Shown here one piece after another: positions 12,386 through 23,815 of a stretch of 64,000 nucleotides of DNA. The notes under the pieces are model-generated. The model was not told the origin of the DNA, made no database searches, and worked only from the letters and a program-made list of their open reading frames with translations. A program made the translations under genes and the position numbers. Source of the stretch: Lates calcarifer (Eukaryota; Chordata; Actinopteri; Centropomidae); the NCBI RefSeq assembly GCF_001640805.2, contig NC_066852.1, forward strand, positions 5,688,194-5,752,193. The letters are read 5' to 3'. Position 1 is the stretch's first letter, and each line of letters begins with the position of its first letter.

Positions 12386-13684
12386 TTATGTTTTAGTGGT
12401 TAGTAGCCAATTAGCCAACATGTTTCATCACTTTCCATTGGCCATTGTAATTTGAAGTGGATACATACAAGTCTGTCTGAAGCTATACTTGTGTGATGGT
12501 TATCTTTTTTAAAGCCTGCATGGATAAAGAAATAAGATAAAAATCATCATATAACAATCAGAAGTATAATGCAGTTTAACTCTCCAGATTATCCAAAATG
12601 TGTGTCAGTGTTAGTTGCACTGACTCCTCCTCACTCTGGGGAAATTCATGTTTCATTTTTTATGATATGAATGAATGCATGATAAAAGCTCTTTGAATCC
12701 AGCACATACCAGAAAGGGGGATTAAGTGAAATTCAATGATCAGAGGAGAGGAAATCAAAAGCACACATGGGGAAAATCCCTCTCACATCCCCAGCAAACT
12801 TCACATTGAACACAACACACAAATAATCTGAGGTGCAGAGGGCTGCTGCCTCCAAAGGAAATGTCATCTCATTAAAGCTGTCTACATTCGTTAGTAAACA
12901 TATTTATTACAGTCTCCGCTGGTAAGCACACCTCTGATCAAAGAAAACACTGTCAAAAAGGTGATGGTGTAAAATCTTTGTTTAAATCCTTTTACCAAAA
13001 CAGAGTTTGAAAAAAAAAAAACAAAAAGAGTACAGGAGTGTCAAAAATGTGATTCTATGAATCAAGATGTATGAACAGCAAGAGACTTTGATCTTCTGGA
13101 AAACACAGTATCACTAGTTTCATGAAGATACATATCATGAATAAAACAAACCTCATTTGAGAAACTTTCATTATTGCTGCAACACCTGGACAAATTAAAT
13201 AGCTGTATTTGTCATAAAATGTTCTCATGTTCATCAGAGATCTAAATGAATCCAGGTGAGAGATTCTGCAGAAAGCATACTATCACTTCTAAATGAGCAC
13301 AAAAGAGAGCCCAGCAGACACATATTACTGAGATAAGGCAGGAATACAGTATAATGCTCAAGGCAAAACATGCCTGGGTGCTGAGATGGTGGAAGGAGTA
13401 ACTGGCATAAGCAGTAGCTGCAGTGGTAGACTGAACAATCAGAAAACCGAGGCTTTCACAGTCACTTAATATACTGTAAGTTAAAACATTTGTTTTGTTT
13501 AACTCCTCGCTGTACTGCAGTGATGTAAAGTGTACTAAAGGGCTTTGCAGTATACTGTGATATCACTGTTGGGTGTGGTTACAGGTGCAGCAGAGCACAC
13601 TTCTGACCAGACCCACTGACACTAACAGACCCAACAACACTGTGAACCAGAGAGCAATAAATGTGACAGCAGTCACTCTCTTAC

Positions 13685-13876
13685 CAGCATATTCTGGGTC
13701 CACATGAGGAGGGTAGAAGCGAAAGTTGATGAAGAAGGGGATGGGCATTCCATACTTGAACCATTCCACCACATAGGGCTGGCCGTTCAGGGGGTGGGAC
13801 ACGTCGCATCCCAGGATGACGTTGTCTCCTGCACGTGCTGTCACAAACTGGGGCTCCTCTCGCACTCCGTGGGCAC
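13685..13876 (-). CDS. igsf9b: igsf9b coding exon 2: N-terminal half of Ig domain 1
   Basis: This 192-nt exon encodes GAHGVREEPQFVTARAGD, then NVILGCDVSHPLNGQPYVVEW, and ends HVDPEYAG. It holds the B-strand Cys (LGCD) and the core Trp (VVEWFK) of a V-type Ig fold, and the segment PFFINFRFYPPHVDPEYAG is characteristic of the IGSF9/Turtle first Ig domain. The acceptor reads TTTCCCCAG|GTGCC and the donor GCTG|GTAAGAG. Both junctions are phase 1, so exons 1-2-3 join without breaking the frame. Family membership rests on recognition of this highly conserved domain. Reading past the donor stays open into a hydrophobic segment (see findings). Confidence 0.95.
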
Positions 13877-16257
13877 CTGGGGAAACAGTATGCACGGGTA
13901 AGCCAGGTCAACAATCCAAGGTGATCTACAGTCTGTGGCTTACAGCCCATTTTGAGGCTACACAGCTGAGCTACAGCATAAAGAAAAATATTGCTTCAAT
14001 ATTTAATGTTAAAATTAAACATTTAAAAGTTACATTTAAATTTCAATGTTTTCACATGTATCTGACGCTCACATTGGTGCAGGTACAATACTCCTGTAAC
14101 CACAACACAAACAGTAGGAAAGAAAATATGTATAGGCACACAGATGTGATTTTCCATTCTCATACAGTGTGTCAACAAAGAGTAAAAAGGACTGATTAGT
14201 TTGTCTTAATTTGTTCTGGGTTGTATTTCTTTAAGTAAGTCTTTTCCACATCATGGGGATATTGGGACTTGTGGTTTAGAAATTTGGTTTATTTGTTTGG
14301 AACTACTTTTGCTTTTTGATCGTCTTGTTTTGGTTAATGGTTAAAATGCTCTGTAAATAACTGTCCTGTGTGGCCACTGACCTTTAGTTATTAGTGGTTG
14401 TCTTTGTGTTACCCCAGTTGTTTCTGATCAGGCAGTACATGCAGTATGTTCACCTTTGTGTTCAGTCTGTTAGGTCAGATGGTCTGTACAATTTAAATTC
14501 AGCTCAGTCTGGTTCAGTTGTCATAACCTGAGTCTAGTTCTGTTTAGTTGACTGCTTTTATGGAACCAGTGTTTTTCTTTGTGTAAACTGTCCCCTCTTT
14601 TTGGAACATCCACCGGTGTCTCCTGATGTCTCAGGAGACTCCTCAAACCCCCCCACCCATAGAACACAGAGCTGTAGCTTTTACACTTCAGTTTCTTTGA
14701 ATTACAAACTAGATATAAAGTCAAACTGAAGTGTATAAACAGTAACTAAATCTGTTCAAAGGTAACAAAAATCCACCTAATGCTCACATTGTAGTTTTTA
14801 AACTTCAGTTAGCTCTTTCACCCTGCTTGCAATCTTATGCTAAGATAAGCTAACCAGCAGCTTACATTTAACAGACAGATAGTCAGAGTGGTATCCATCT
14901 TCTCATCTCAACACTCCACCAGAAATATTGACAGTAGCCTAGAATTTGAACTATTGGGGAAAATCCTCTGTTCACCTGCTTCTTTAATCTTTAGACTATC
15001 CTGAGATCAGTCAATTTGAAGTAAACAACATGGGTGTCTGGTAAGCTGATTTCACCAGTAACAGAAGTGCTAGTGTGCACATTAGAGATGGTTCTGATTA
15101 GAAAGAAATATAGAAAGAGGGTTTCTAGAAAGCAACAGAAATTCACCTAAGAAGTGACTGTTTGTGTGTGATAACACAAACATGCTAAGCTTCAAGTTCC
15201 ATCACTCAGGATGGCAAAGACTGCCAGCGACAAATCCAATACAGAGCCAAGGCCAATGGAATGGGAAAGGCATGATTAATGGCACTTGTAGACACATGAA
15301 TGTGATCTATCCCGACAGAAGCTTTTCATCTCGTTCGTCTGACAGAACGTAGGCAGAGAAAAACATGAAAGAGGTAATGTGACAGTAATGCACCTGATGT
15401 TCAATAATATCTGGCCCTTCAACCTTTTCCTGTAGGAATTCACTCTGTTAGCTCGGTGATGGAGCAATCTCAGTGAAACTGTGCATCTGTGGGCTAGCTG
15501 CTGGACAGCCACATCGATCCCAGGCTAATTACTATGTAGCTTGGCTTTATGAGCGGAAACCTGGTGTGGTAGCATTTTACCAGTCGATATGGCTAATCAG
15601 ATGTACTCACTGTTCATCCCTCTGTGGCCTGTAAGGAAGACAGGCAGGCCTGCCTTGTCTCTCATTAGTGAAAGCAAACAATATAAGGGTATGTATCAAG
15701 TTGTGTACACCAAGAAACAACACCATCTATTCAATTTGCAACAAGGACAAATTAGTAGTTGTGGTGTATTCTGCAAAAAACTTTCAGTAAAGCAAAGCAT
15801 GACATTGCCTGATTGTGTAGTAAGGCTGTAAAAGAGCATCTCTCCAACCAATCAACTGGTTGGTTGGTTGATACCAAACTGCAATAAAAGACAATCTGGA
15901 AACTATTACTATTGTCAGGATTATCAAAGAGAGATGCTTCACCTTACAAATGTTTCAAAGTGGCCAACACTGGGAGATGATGGCACACAAACTGTATTTT
16001 TACTGTCCAACATGAAAGAAATAATGGAGAAAGAACAAAACTGACCCAAAAGACATTCATTAAATCAGTGTTTTCTTAATGTAGAGACTAATGTGAGGAA
16101 CTGACCTCTGGTCAGTGAAATATTGGACACATTCCTCATTTGAATTCCAGTACATGAAGTTATTTTCATGAGGCTCTGGTAGCTGAATATATTTTTTAAA
16201 AAAAGGTTGTTATACAAATTATTTATCACAATACTCACTGGTTCAGTCAGTATTGTA

Positions 16258-16283
16258 AAAAAAAAAAAAAAAGAAAAAAAAAA
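16258..16283. repeat. Poly-A tract
   Basis: An A-run interrupted once by G. It may mark the end of an unrecognised retroposed sequence, but no flanking duplication was seen. Confidence 0.8.
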
Positions 16284-17294
16284 GCAGTCTTACTGTCATA
16301 ATGTGACATTTATTAGAAATAAATAAAAAACTATATTCAGTCAAATCTTTCCACAGTAACAGCAAATGCAGAATTCAGTTGTATATAACTGCCTGATATA
16401 TAAATGTCGCAATAATGATTTTTTTCTTTCAGGAGGAAAACGAGGAACAGAGGGAGGACGATAAACACAAGTCGGTGTTAGCAGAATGGGACAGTGAGAC
16501 AGTAATGTTTTGGGCTACCTTGGTGCTGTGTGTAACAGCAAAGAAAAAGGTCAGGAAAAACAGCTCACTAAAAACACAATTACTCAAAGGATGACAGCCT
16601 GCTAAGCTTCAATCCCAACACTTGATGTTTCTTCATTTTGCAATTACCAGAATGTGTTCACCATAGAACAGACCAAACAAATTACATTGCTGTTAATAAC
16701 TAAATATTCATTCAAGGCCACCCACAAATTCTCAACTATGTTAACCCAAATTATCCTTCTTGACTTGACAGCCTGAGCTTTCAAATGCATATTTAGCCTG
16801 CAGAAAAGCATGAAAAGCCTCCACAGTCACCTTGAACTGAGGTCAATATGAAAAGCAACAAATTCTCTAGGTTTTGTACTAAACAGAAGATGTTTATCTT
16901 ATAATTAGGCCTAATTGTGAATGTCAGTCTGATGGAATAAAAACACTTGCAGATTCAGAATGAAATGTAAATTAAAAAAATACCACGGAGAGCTGTGTTT
17001 CCCCAAACCCAGAGCTGAGAGGTACAGCACACATTAACCATTTCATTACAACACCATACAATATGGAATATCTCTGAGCACTGCATTACCATTACAGGCA
17101 GAGAATTTCCACATAGCATACAGTACGACACCTTCATGTAGCATGCATAGAGTATCTATAGATTACATCACTGAGAGGCTGTGTGTATCAGAGGAGGCCT
17201 GTGGATTCATCATTTGATGTGTATGTGCGCTCTCACGCTTGCCAGCAGAGGCAGATAGAAACAAGTGTGCTTTTCCCAGTGGTGAAACCCCCAG

Positions 17295-17297
<3 letters not shown>

Positions 17298-17329
<32 letters not shown>
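17298..17329. repeat. (CA)n microsatellite
   Basis: Sixteen CA units, followed by an imperfect CA-rich tail. The overlapping ORFs on both strands are artefacts of this repeat. Confidence 0.95.
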
Positions 17330-17332
<3 letters not shown>

Positions 17333-18487
17333 GCACACATGCTACCTCAAGCAGCGCTACGTGTTGATTGGCTGCTGGTGACATCATCGCAGATAGCACA
17401 AAAACAGGCCCCTTGGAAGGTATGACTTCACTGTTTATAACTGATGAGATGGAGAGGGAGCGAGAGAGCAGAAGACACAGAGGAGAGGCAGAGCTGATTT
17501 GCTCAACACCCACCCACCTCTCCCTCCAGAAGGGTTTAGCTCATTTACAATCAAAGACCCAGGGGAGGGCAGCATCGCAAGGTATAACCACTGAGGTGCA
17601 CTCACACCCACACATACACACACAACCTAGAATGTAAGCAAGGTGAAAGAGAAGGGGAGGGTATACTGGCTGGGTATTTGTGATTGTTACAGGAGTGTTG
17701 CAGAATTGTGTAACGTAAATCATGCTATGAACCCAGATTAAAAGTATACTGTACTGAAATATTAGTTAAATCAAGTCAGGAAAAAGCAGATGTTTCCTTT
17801 TAGAAATGGGCAAAAAAAATAATAAGACTCACAGATCAAGTAAAAGATTACGAAAATCAAATTTTCTACATCATTAATAACACTGTTATAACATTTTATT
17901 CAAAATTCACACCTTAGAGTTAGAATTCCAAACTCATGAAATGTTACAATCTAAAAGATTGTTTTTGTTCTGTTGTCATTTCAAATCAATTTATAAGTCA
18001 ACTGCTGCCATTTTAGAAATATGGAAAGGCCTGGACCTGTTTGCATGCCTGCCATATTAGCAATGGGACAGCGGTGGCTCCTTGTGGCCACTGAAATGGC
18101 CATAACAGGTGGAGAAGTCTGAACATCTCTCAGCTACAGTGATGAGTGGTTGATAAAAAGCTCTAATTTAACCACCTGGGAGGACACTGTAACGAGGATG
18201 TTAGAATAATAACTGGCTTCCTGTTTGAACTGACATGAGCTGGTTTGGGGAATAAAATTCCAACACGGAAACATGTAATTTACACAAGTATTTACTTGAC
18301 TTCTCTTTCTCCTTTTGTTCTTCTCTTTTTGTAAGAAAGAAGAACAGAACGTGATATTTGAGTGTTTAGGGTCTTCTGTATTCTGCTTCATAATTTCTAG
18401 TGCAATGCAATTCATAATCCAGTTTAATTTCCCAGTGATATTTGTTTCAAGGGCCTGGGGTGTCAGAAATAAACTGATCCTCTCTTG

Positions 18488-18547
18488 TATGACAGTATAA
18501 TAGGTGATATATGACAGTGTAATAGGCGATATATGACAGTGTAATAC
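18488..18547. repeat. 22-bp tandem repeat, 2.7 copies
   Basis: The units start at 18488, 18510 and 18532 and read TATGACAGTRTAATAGGYGATA, the third copy being truncated. Units 1 and 2 differ at two positions, so the duplication is fairly recent. Confidence 0.9.
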
Positions 18548-19424
18548 TATAACAGAACAGACTTATTTTCACACTGAAGCCTCAGAAAACTGCATTTCTA
18601 TAGTTATACAATGTGACAAATGAAACCGTGCACGATGATTCAGTGAGATGCAATAAATAAACAACACAAGTATGGCACAATACACTCTTGCATACTATTT
18701 CAGCGGAGATTCTGTGTTGGCACTTAAAACAGAGAATATACTCAAGCTTCCCCCGTCCCTGTCTCATCTGGTCCCCTGGCTCCTTCCTGGCACTGTCTAG
18801 CAGTGACAACTGGCCCACTCTGCTAAGTGCCAACCAAAATGAAAAATAAATGAGATTTTTACACAATACAACATAAATTATTGATGACTATAGCAGGACC
18901 AGTGCATTATCATACAGCCTATCATTCTTGCACCTGCACTTAGTCTTCCTGTATCTTATTCCAAAGTTGAACTCATATTGTAGCGGTAATAAAACGACAG
19001 CCCTGTGAAATTAATGGAGGCATTAATAATGTTGCCAGCCAGCCCACTAAGCCAAGAGGGTGTACAGTGCATAGTGGGCATATGATGTACAGCAAATGGC
19101 CACAACATTTTGAACTACACTTCTTTGAGCTTCGTTGCTCATTGTGCATGTGCTTTGCCGGTCACTGCTCAATGCAACACAGGAGAGGTCAGCCTGTCTG
19201 CAGTAAGGTCACTTCAATCCTACAAAGACTAGTTCTGGATGGTGTATAAAAGTGAGTGACTAACTCACTGAGAATGTATAGTGTAGTAGAACATTCCCTC
19301 CTTCTTTCTTTGGCCTCTTAACTCCAATAATATCTGCTAACAAAATATTAAGGGGCCAGAGGACCAAACATCCATTCTTGTTTCACCAGATTTTATTCAT
19401 CACAGTACACACGGAAAGACTGCA

Positions 19425-19945
19425 AGTCTGCTAAATGCTGACATACTCACAATGACAATGTTAACATGCTGGTGTTTAGCGGGCATAACGTGTAAAATGT
19501 TCACTATCTTAGTGGAACATATGCTAGCATTTGCTAGTACAGTTGAGGCGGTTAGCTTTACAGTTTAGTCATAAAGCAATTTAACTTGTTGATTGTGCTG
19601 GAGGAAATGTCATCATGAACATCTAGGCCAAATTTTACGACAATCCATGCAATAGTTGACAGGCCATTTCACTCTAAATTACAGGTGTCAATCTCATGGT
19701 GGTACAAGAGGAAAAATGAGGGGCTGAGCAGAGTCAGCTGGATTCATCCTCTGGGGACCAGGGATGTCTGTAGAAAATTTTATGCCAATCCATATAATAC
19801 TTGTTGAGACACTTCAGACAGACCCTACTACTATCTATACTATCCCTCGAGCCATGCAACTTGGTGCAAGTTTGTGTGTAAAAACTAATTCACAGTTGTT
19901 GTACATTCCCTCTTTCTTTCTGTCACTTGGCATCACCATCTGCTA
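19425..19945 (+). repeat. Percomorph dispersed repeat (plus copy)
   Basis: The copy carries ordered motifs typical of an abundant fish repeat: GTTAACATGCTGGTGTTTAG, ATGCTAGCATTTGCTAG, TACAGTTGAGGCGGTTAG, CAATCCATGCAATAGTTGAC, TCAATCTCATGGTGGTACAAG, ATTCATCCTCTGGGGACC and TGCCAATCCATATAATACTTG. Similar copies lie at 43255 and 46010 in the opposite sense. I cannot name the class with confidence, and there is no coding frame. Confidence 0.65.
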
Positions 19946-22101
19946 ACAAAATCTCATGGCTTTAATCTTGGGGCTCACAGCAATGCAATGGCAACCATTC
20001 ACAACACACAGTATTTGCAAAATGTTAAATAGCAAACAGTGAAACTAAGATGTATTTGTGCTACCAGATAATAAATCTATTCACTCTTAAATTTCAACAG
20101 ATTTTTCAGTGCAAGTGACAATTAAACAGACCACTAATAACATGACTGAAAACAACAAAAAATATCTGCATTTAAATCCAAAGGGGGAATTTTAAAAAAT
20201 GGTATCAGAATAGTTTCCTAACCAAAAAGCATTAGAGGAGGCCATTAAGAGCTTCTATTCCCCTGCCTGAGATCAAAGACAACTACATTACAGTTTTAGA
20301 TCAATAAAGCAAAATGTGCAAAACCTGCAAACTACAGTGTATTCACTGTGCAAATACTTCTAACAGGAAGAGGGAATCCATTTGGATGGAGCAGCAAGTG
20401 AGAATATATTGTGAACAGTGGTGTGTTTGAAGAGAAGACTCAGTTTAAATGAGGAGAAAAACAGAAAGCAACATCCAAAGAGTCAAAACATTTTGCCTAC
20501 GAGCTTAGGGAAATTGCATTGCTCATTTGTGTTTGTCAGTTTGTGCTACTATCCTCAGATATACCAGGGTGGCTTTAAACACTAATGCTACACCAAAGGC
20601 TGGGAGACTTGACCTAATTCTGGTTTCCTTCTCTCAAGCAAGCATCCCTCATCATTTGGAATTCAAAGGAGATCTTTCCAGGGTACAGCATCTGATCCTT
20701 CCTGCGTCAAGTGGACTAAGGCAAAGAAAGGCTGTAAGTTATAATGTCGGTTGCCTTTAGACTCCTACACTGTAAAATGAGATGTAAAATGTAATGAGCA
20801 GTTTGGACAACGAGACAAAAAAGTTGATTTTCAAAATCATTTAATCCTGGATGCAAATTTTGTTGTTATCCTATGCAAACAGCCAAAGCCACAGATCGAG
20901 GTGTCTGTCTGGTTTCTGTCAGATACCTTTTTAACACAGACTTCAGATCAGCCAGCTCTGTCATGTTTATGCTGTCAACAAAGTGTCTACTAAGTATTTT
21001 GTCCATGAATCTCGTCCTTCTCTGTGACCCATTTTTACTGGTGCTGATGCTTATCATCAGTGTCCAGGCAGGTTCCAGAGTGAAATTCAGATTTTAGTGT
21101 CACAATGCATAACGTTCCAAAGATCCTGTTAGCAGCCAAAGAAGTAACTGCTGATGAGAAATGACATCCTTCAACAGTCCCAACAGTTCTATCCAAACAA
21201 CTGCTGCTTCTTATAGTGTGCTGATGATTCACCTTAACCTGTACAGCATCTCTGCAAGCAGTTAAGATATTGCCGCTGACAGCTCTTTTACTGCTGTCTC
21301 CTTGGCCCTTTGCCCTCAGGGTTTACCCCACTGTTCCCTTTCCCTGCTTCCTTTCCCTACCAGAGATGTCTTACAATTTCAAACCATTGCCTGTGATATT
21401 CTTTGTCGCTGCAGGAGATGAAAAAGGGATATAACTGATGTCAAAATTGAGTAATAAATCCACATTTATTAAGATTCAGGTGGAAAAAAACATATGGATA
21501 GGGCCATTACAGTTTTTGTGTTTAATAGTAAAAAAAAATAATAATAAATAAATATTTTCTGTAAAACTTACTCCAGAGAGACATGTATAAGCTTTTCAAA
21601 TACTGTCCCACAAAACTGTGCATTTAAAAAAGGTTTTTTTAGAGAAGTGATGCTTCAGCTTTTGAACCTGTTGCAGGCTTTTACCTACTGTAAGATTTTG
21701 CTACTGAGAGTCTGTGAGGAGAACAAAGAAGGATTTTTGAGCCTCTTACCCCCTGCTGACTGGCTGGAATTAAGGTCAAATGGCTGAGGGTGGATCAGCG
21801 GACACTCAAGTTCAAGAATGGCCACAAAGAAGCAAGGGAAACTCAATGACTGAAATAAATCTGATATTTGACTCTATACACTGTGTAATAAATTACCTGC
21901 ATTTGATTTCTCTATCATTCAAATATTGTGCATTATTTTACATTACAGCTGCACTACACAGCTCTGGATAAAATTACATAGATGTTAAAATTTGCTGGAG
22001 TCTGTATACAAACATGTTTTAACCTGGAGACAGAGAAGAAACACTGCTGTTTCTGTGTCTACTCTTCACTGGTGTTTAAATGAAGGTTCTGTGTTCTCTT
22101 C

Positions 22102-22144
22102 TTGCAGCAGCATGGCAGGTGTGAAAGCACCTGCCATGCTGCAA
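22102..22144. repeat. Near-perfect short hairpin
   Basis: The left arm 22102-22121 and right arm 22128-22144 are complementary over 17 bp, with a 3-nt AGC bulge in the left arm and a 6-nt loop TGAAAG. The inverted repeat is CATGGCAGGTG/CACCTGCCATG extended by TTGCAGC/GCTGCAA. Confidence 0.85.
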
Positions 22145-22668
22145 TGGAATCAAACTCTGGCACATTTACACCCTCCGTACAATTCATTTGGGAAGGTGAG
22201 AACACCCTAATCAAACTCTGGGCTGCCACAGAGAGGTAATCTTGGAGCACTTCCAAGTGAAGCCTGCAACATTATGTGAGGGAAAACTAATCGGAATAAA
22301 TGCTGCACATTATAGGCCGACTATGCAGTGATGCATTCTTGTCAGGAGTGGTGTACACAGACATTTTGCATCTGTTCAGCTGTCAGCATGTATTACAAGC
22401 TTCAGCTTGCCTCACTTGATTCCCCTCTTAGAAAATAGGAACAGGTCATGATAATATTACACCACTTCCAGTATTTCTTCTGCATTCTGGTGTGTGATAG
22501 CAGCCCACCATTTTTTTAGAGCATAAGTATAAATACACATTGACATTCACACTTACAGCATCTACCAGATGCTCTTAGCCAGAGAGACAAAACTTTCTGA
22601 GTATGAATTATTGAGGCAACACAGATCTTTCAAATTAACAGATTATCACAGTGATTAGTCAAACTGTG

Positions 22669-22908
22669 TACCGTAATTTCCGGACTATAAGCCGCTACTT
22701 TTTTCACACGCTTTGAAACTTGGGGCTTAAACAATGATGCGGCCAAAATATAGATTTTTACGGGCTAACGAGCTTCATGCTGCAAAAACATTTAGACACC
22801 TGCTGCTTATAGACAAGTGCAGCCTGTATATGTACTTTTTTTTTTCTTTTTAAATTTAGTGGGTGCAGCTTATAGTCAGGTGCACTCAATAGTCCGGAAA
22901 GTACGGTA
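22669..22908. mobile_element. 240-bp MITE with 20-bp inverted termini
   Basis: The left end reads TACCGTAATTTCCGGACTAT, and the reverse complement of the right end reads TACCGTACTTTCCGGACTAT, a match of 19 of 20. The outer TA may be the target duplication, which would make the mobile unit 22671-22906. The interior repeats GC-TTATAG motifs (AAGCCGCTACTTTTTTCACA, GTGCAGCTTATAGTCAGG) and has no ORF. This TIR is familiar from fish genomes as an abundant non-autonomous DNA element. I do not assign a superfamily with confidence. Confidence 0.85.
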
Positions 22909-23734
22909 TGTGTAGAGCCTCCAAAGTCTCCAATCAAACGCATGGAGGTTTATTTCTGATACAGTTGAAGGCTCAGACAATAGCTAAGGAAGTATGTACA
23001 GTACCACAGCTTTACTCAAACGTCTGTTATGAGCAATGATTTGATTCATCAACAGCCAGCAGACATCACACAGCTATAGTAACAAAATAGACTAGTCTGC
23101 CAGCTGACTCCACCATTGCTGCAGTGGTATAGTCAAAACGAACACAGTTTTACTGACACAGATGGTCAGATTGGCAATCAGCTATCCTATGTGTATCTAA
23201 GCCATCATTTTTATATGCCAGTTGAATCAAATGACTCCCTAGAATTTGGAAAGTGACTGAGCATCAACATTACACTCCACAGTTCTCAGCCAGTTTCAGC
23301 TGGTTAAGCTTTGTTGCAGCTGCATGTTTAACACAGAGGTGGTGGTGGGATTGTTTGCACTTCAACATCTAAAATTACCCAGAAATGATGCTTACTTTAG
23401 GATGTTATATTGCAGTGAAAAAGGCCAGAGGCATTCTGAACTTCATGCTTATGAATGAGAACAGTTTAATCAGGAAGAAAAATCTTCAGTTCCCAAAGAT
23501 GTTCTGTCCTGTAGTCTGCCAGTGCTCCACTATAGCTGACTTGGACAGCTGTGTTTCATAGTACAAATATGAATCATAAAACAAATCTTTTACTAGTTTT
23601 CACTTCAGTTTTGTACTGCTGCCAGTGGTACAGGTTGTCTTTACAGTTTCAGTTCGTCCCTGGATCTTAACTGTATGTTTAGAGACAGTGAAATGCATAC
23701 ACTGACCAAAAAGATGGAGCTATTTAGGGTTCAG

Positions 23735-23815
23735 TAAATGGACTGGAGGAACTGGGGATCAAACCACTAACCCTGCCGTGAGTGGATGACCTGCTTTAAC
23801 TCCTGCACTATTTAC
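23735..23815 (-). mobile_element. Fragment of the same tRNA-head repeat (antisense)
   Basis: The plus strand reads GGGGATCAAACCACTAACCC, then GAGTGGATGACCTGCTTTAACTCCTG. This is the reverse complement of the head and B-box region of the repeat at 57583. Only the head is present. Confidence 0.5.

Larger units (their letters stand above)
2108..13684. other. igsf9b intron 2 (about 11.6 kb)
   Basis: This is non-coding DNA between the two exons that split Ig domain 1. It contains a purine-rich stretch (2150-2270), a tRNA-SINE with target duplication (3524-3642), a long decayed Tc1-like element (3706-4754), a second Tc1-like 3' remnant (8213-8587), a lone Tc1-like end (10284-10345), an AT palindromic patch (10830-10875) and a LINE-like 3' remnant (12125-12385). 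I see nothing identifiable in 4760-8200 or 8600-10280. The stretch 12620-12930 is free of recognised repeats and could be a regulatory element, but this cannot be shown without alignment. Confidence 0.7.

Noticed and set aside
17163..17723. Several ORFs around the CA repeat
   Set aside because: CVCVCV/HTHTHT translations show they are microsatellite artefacts.
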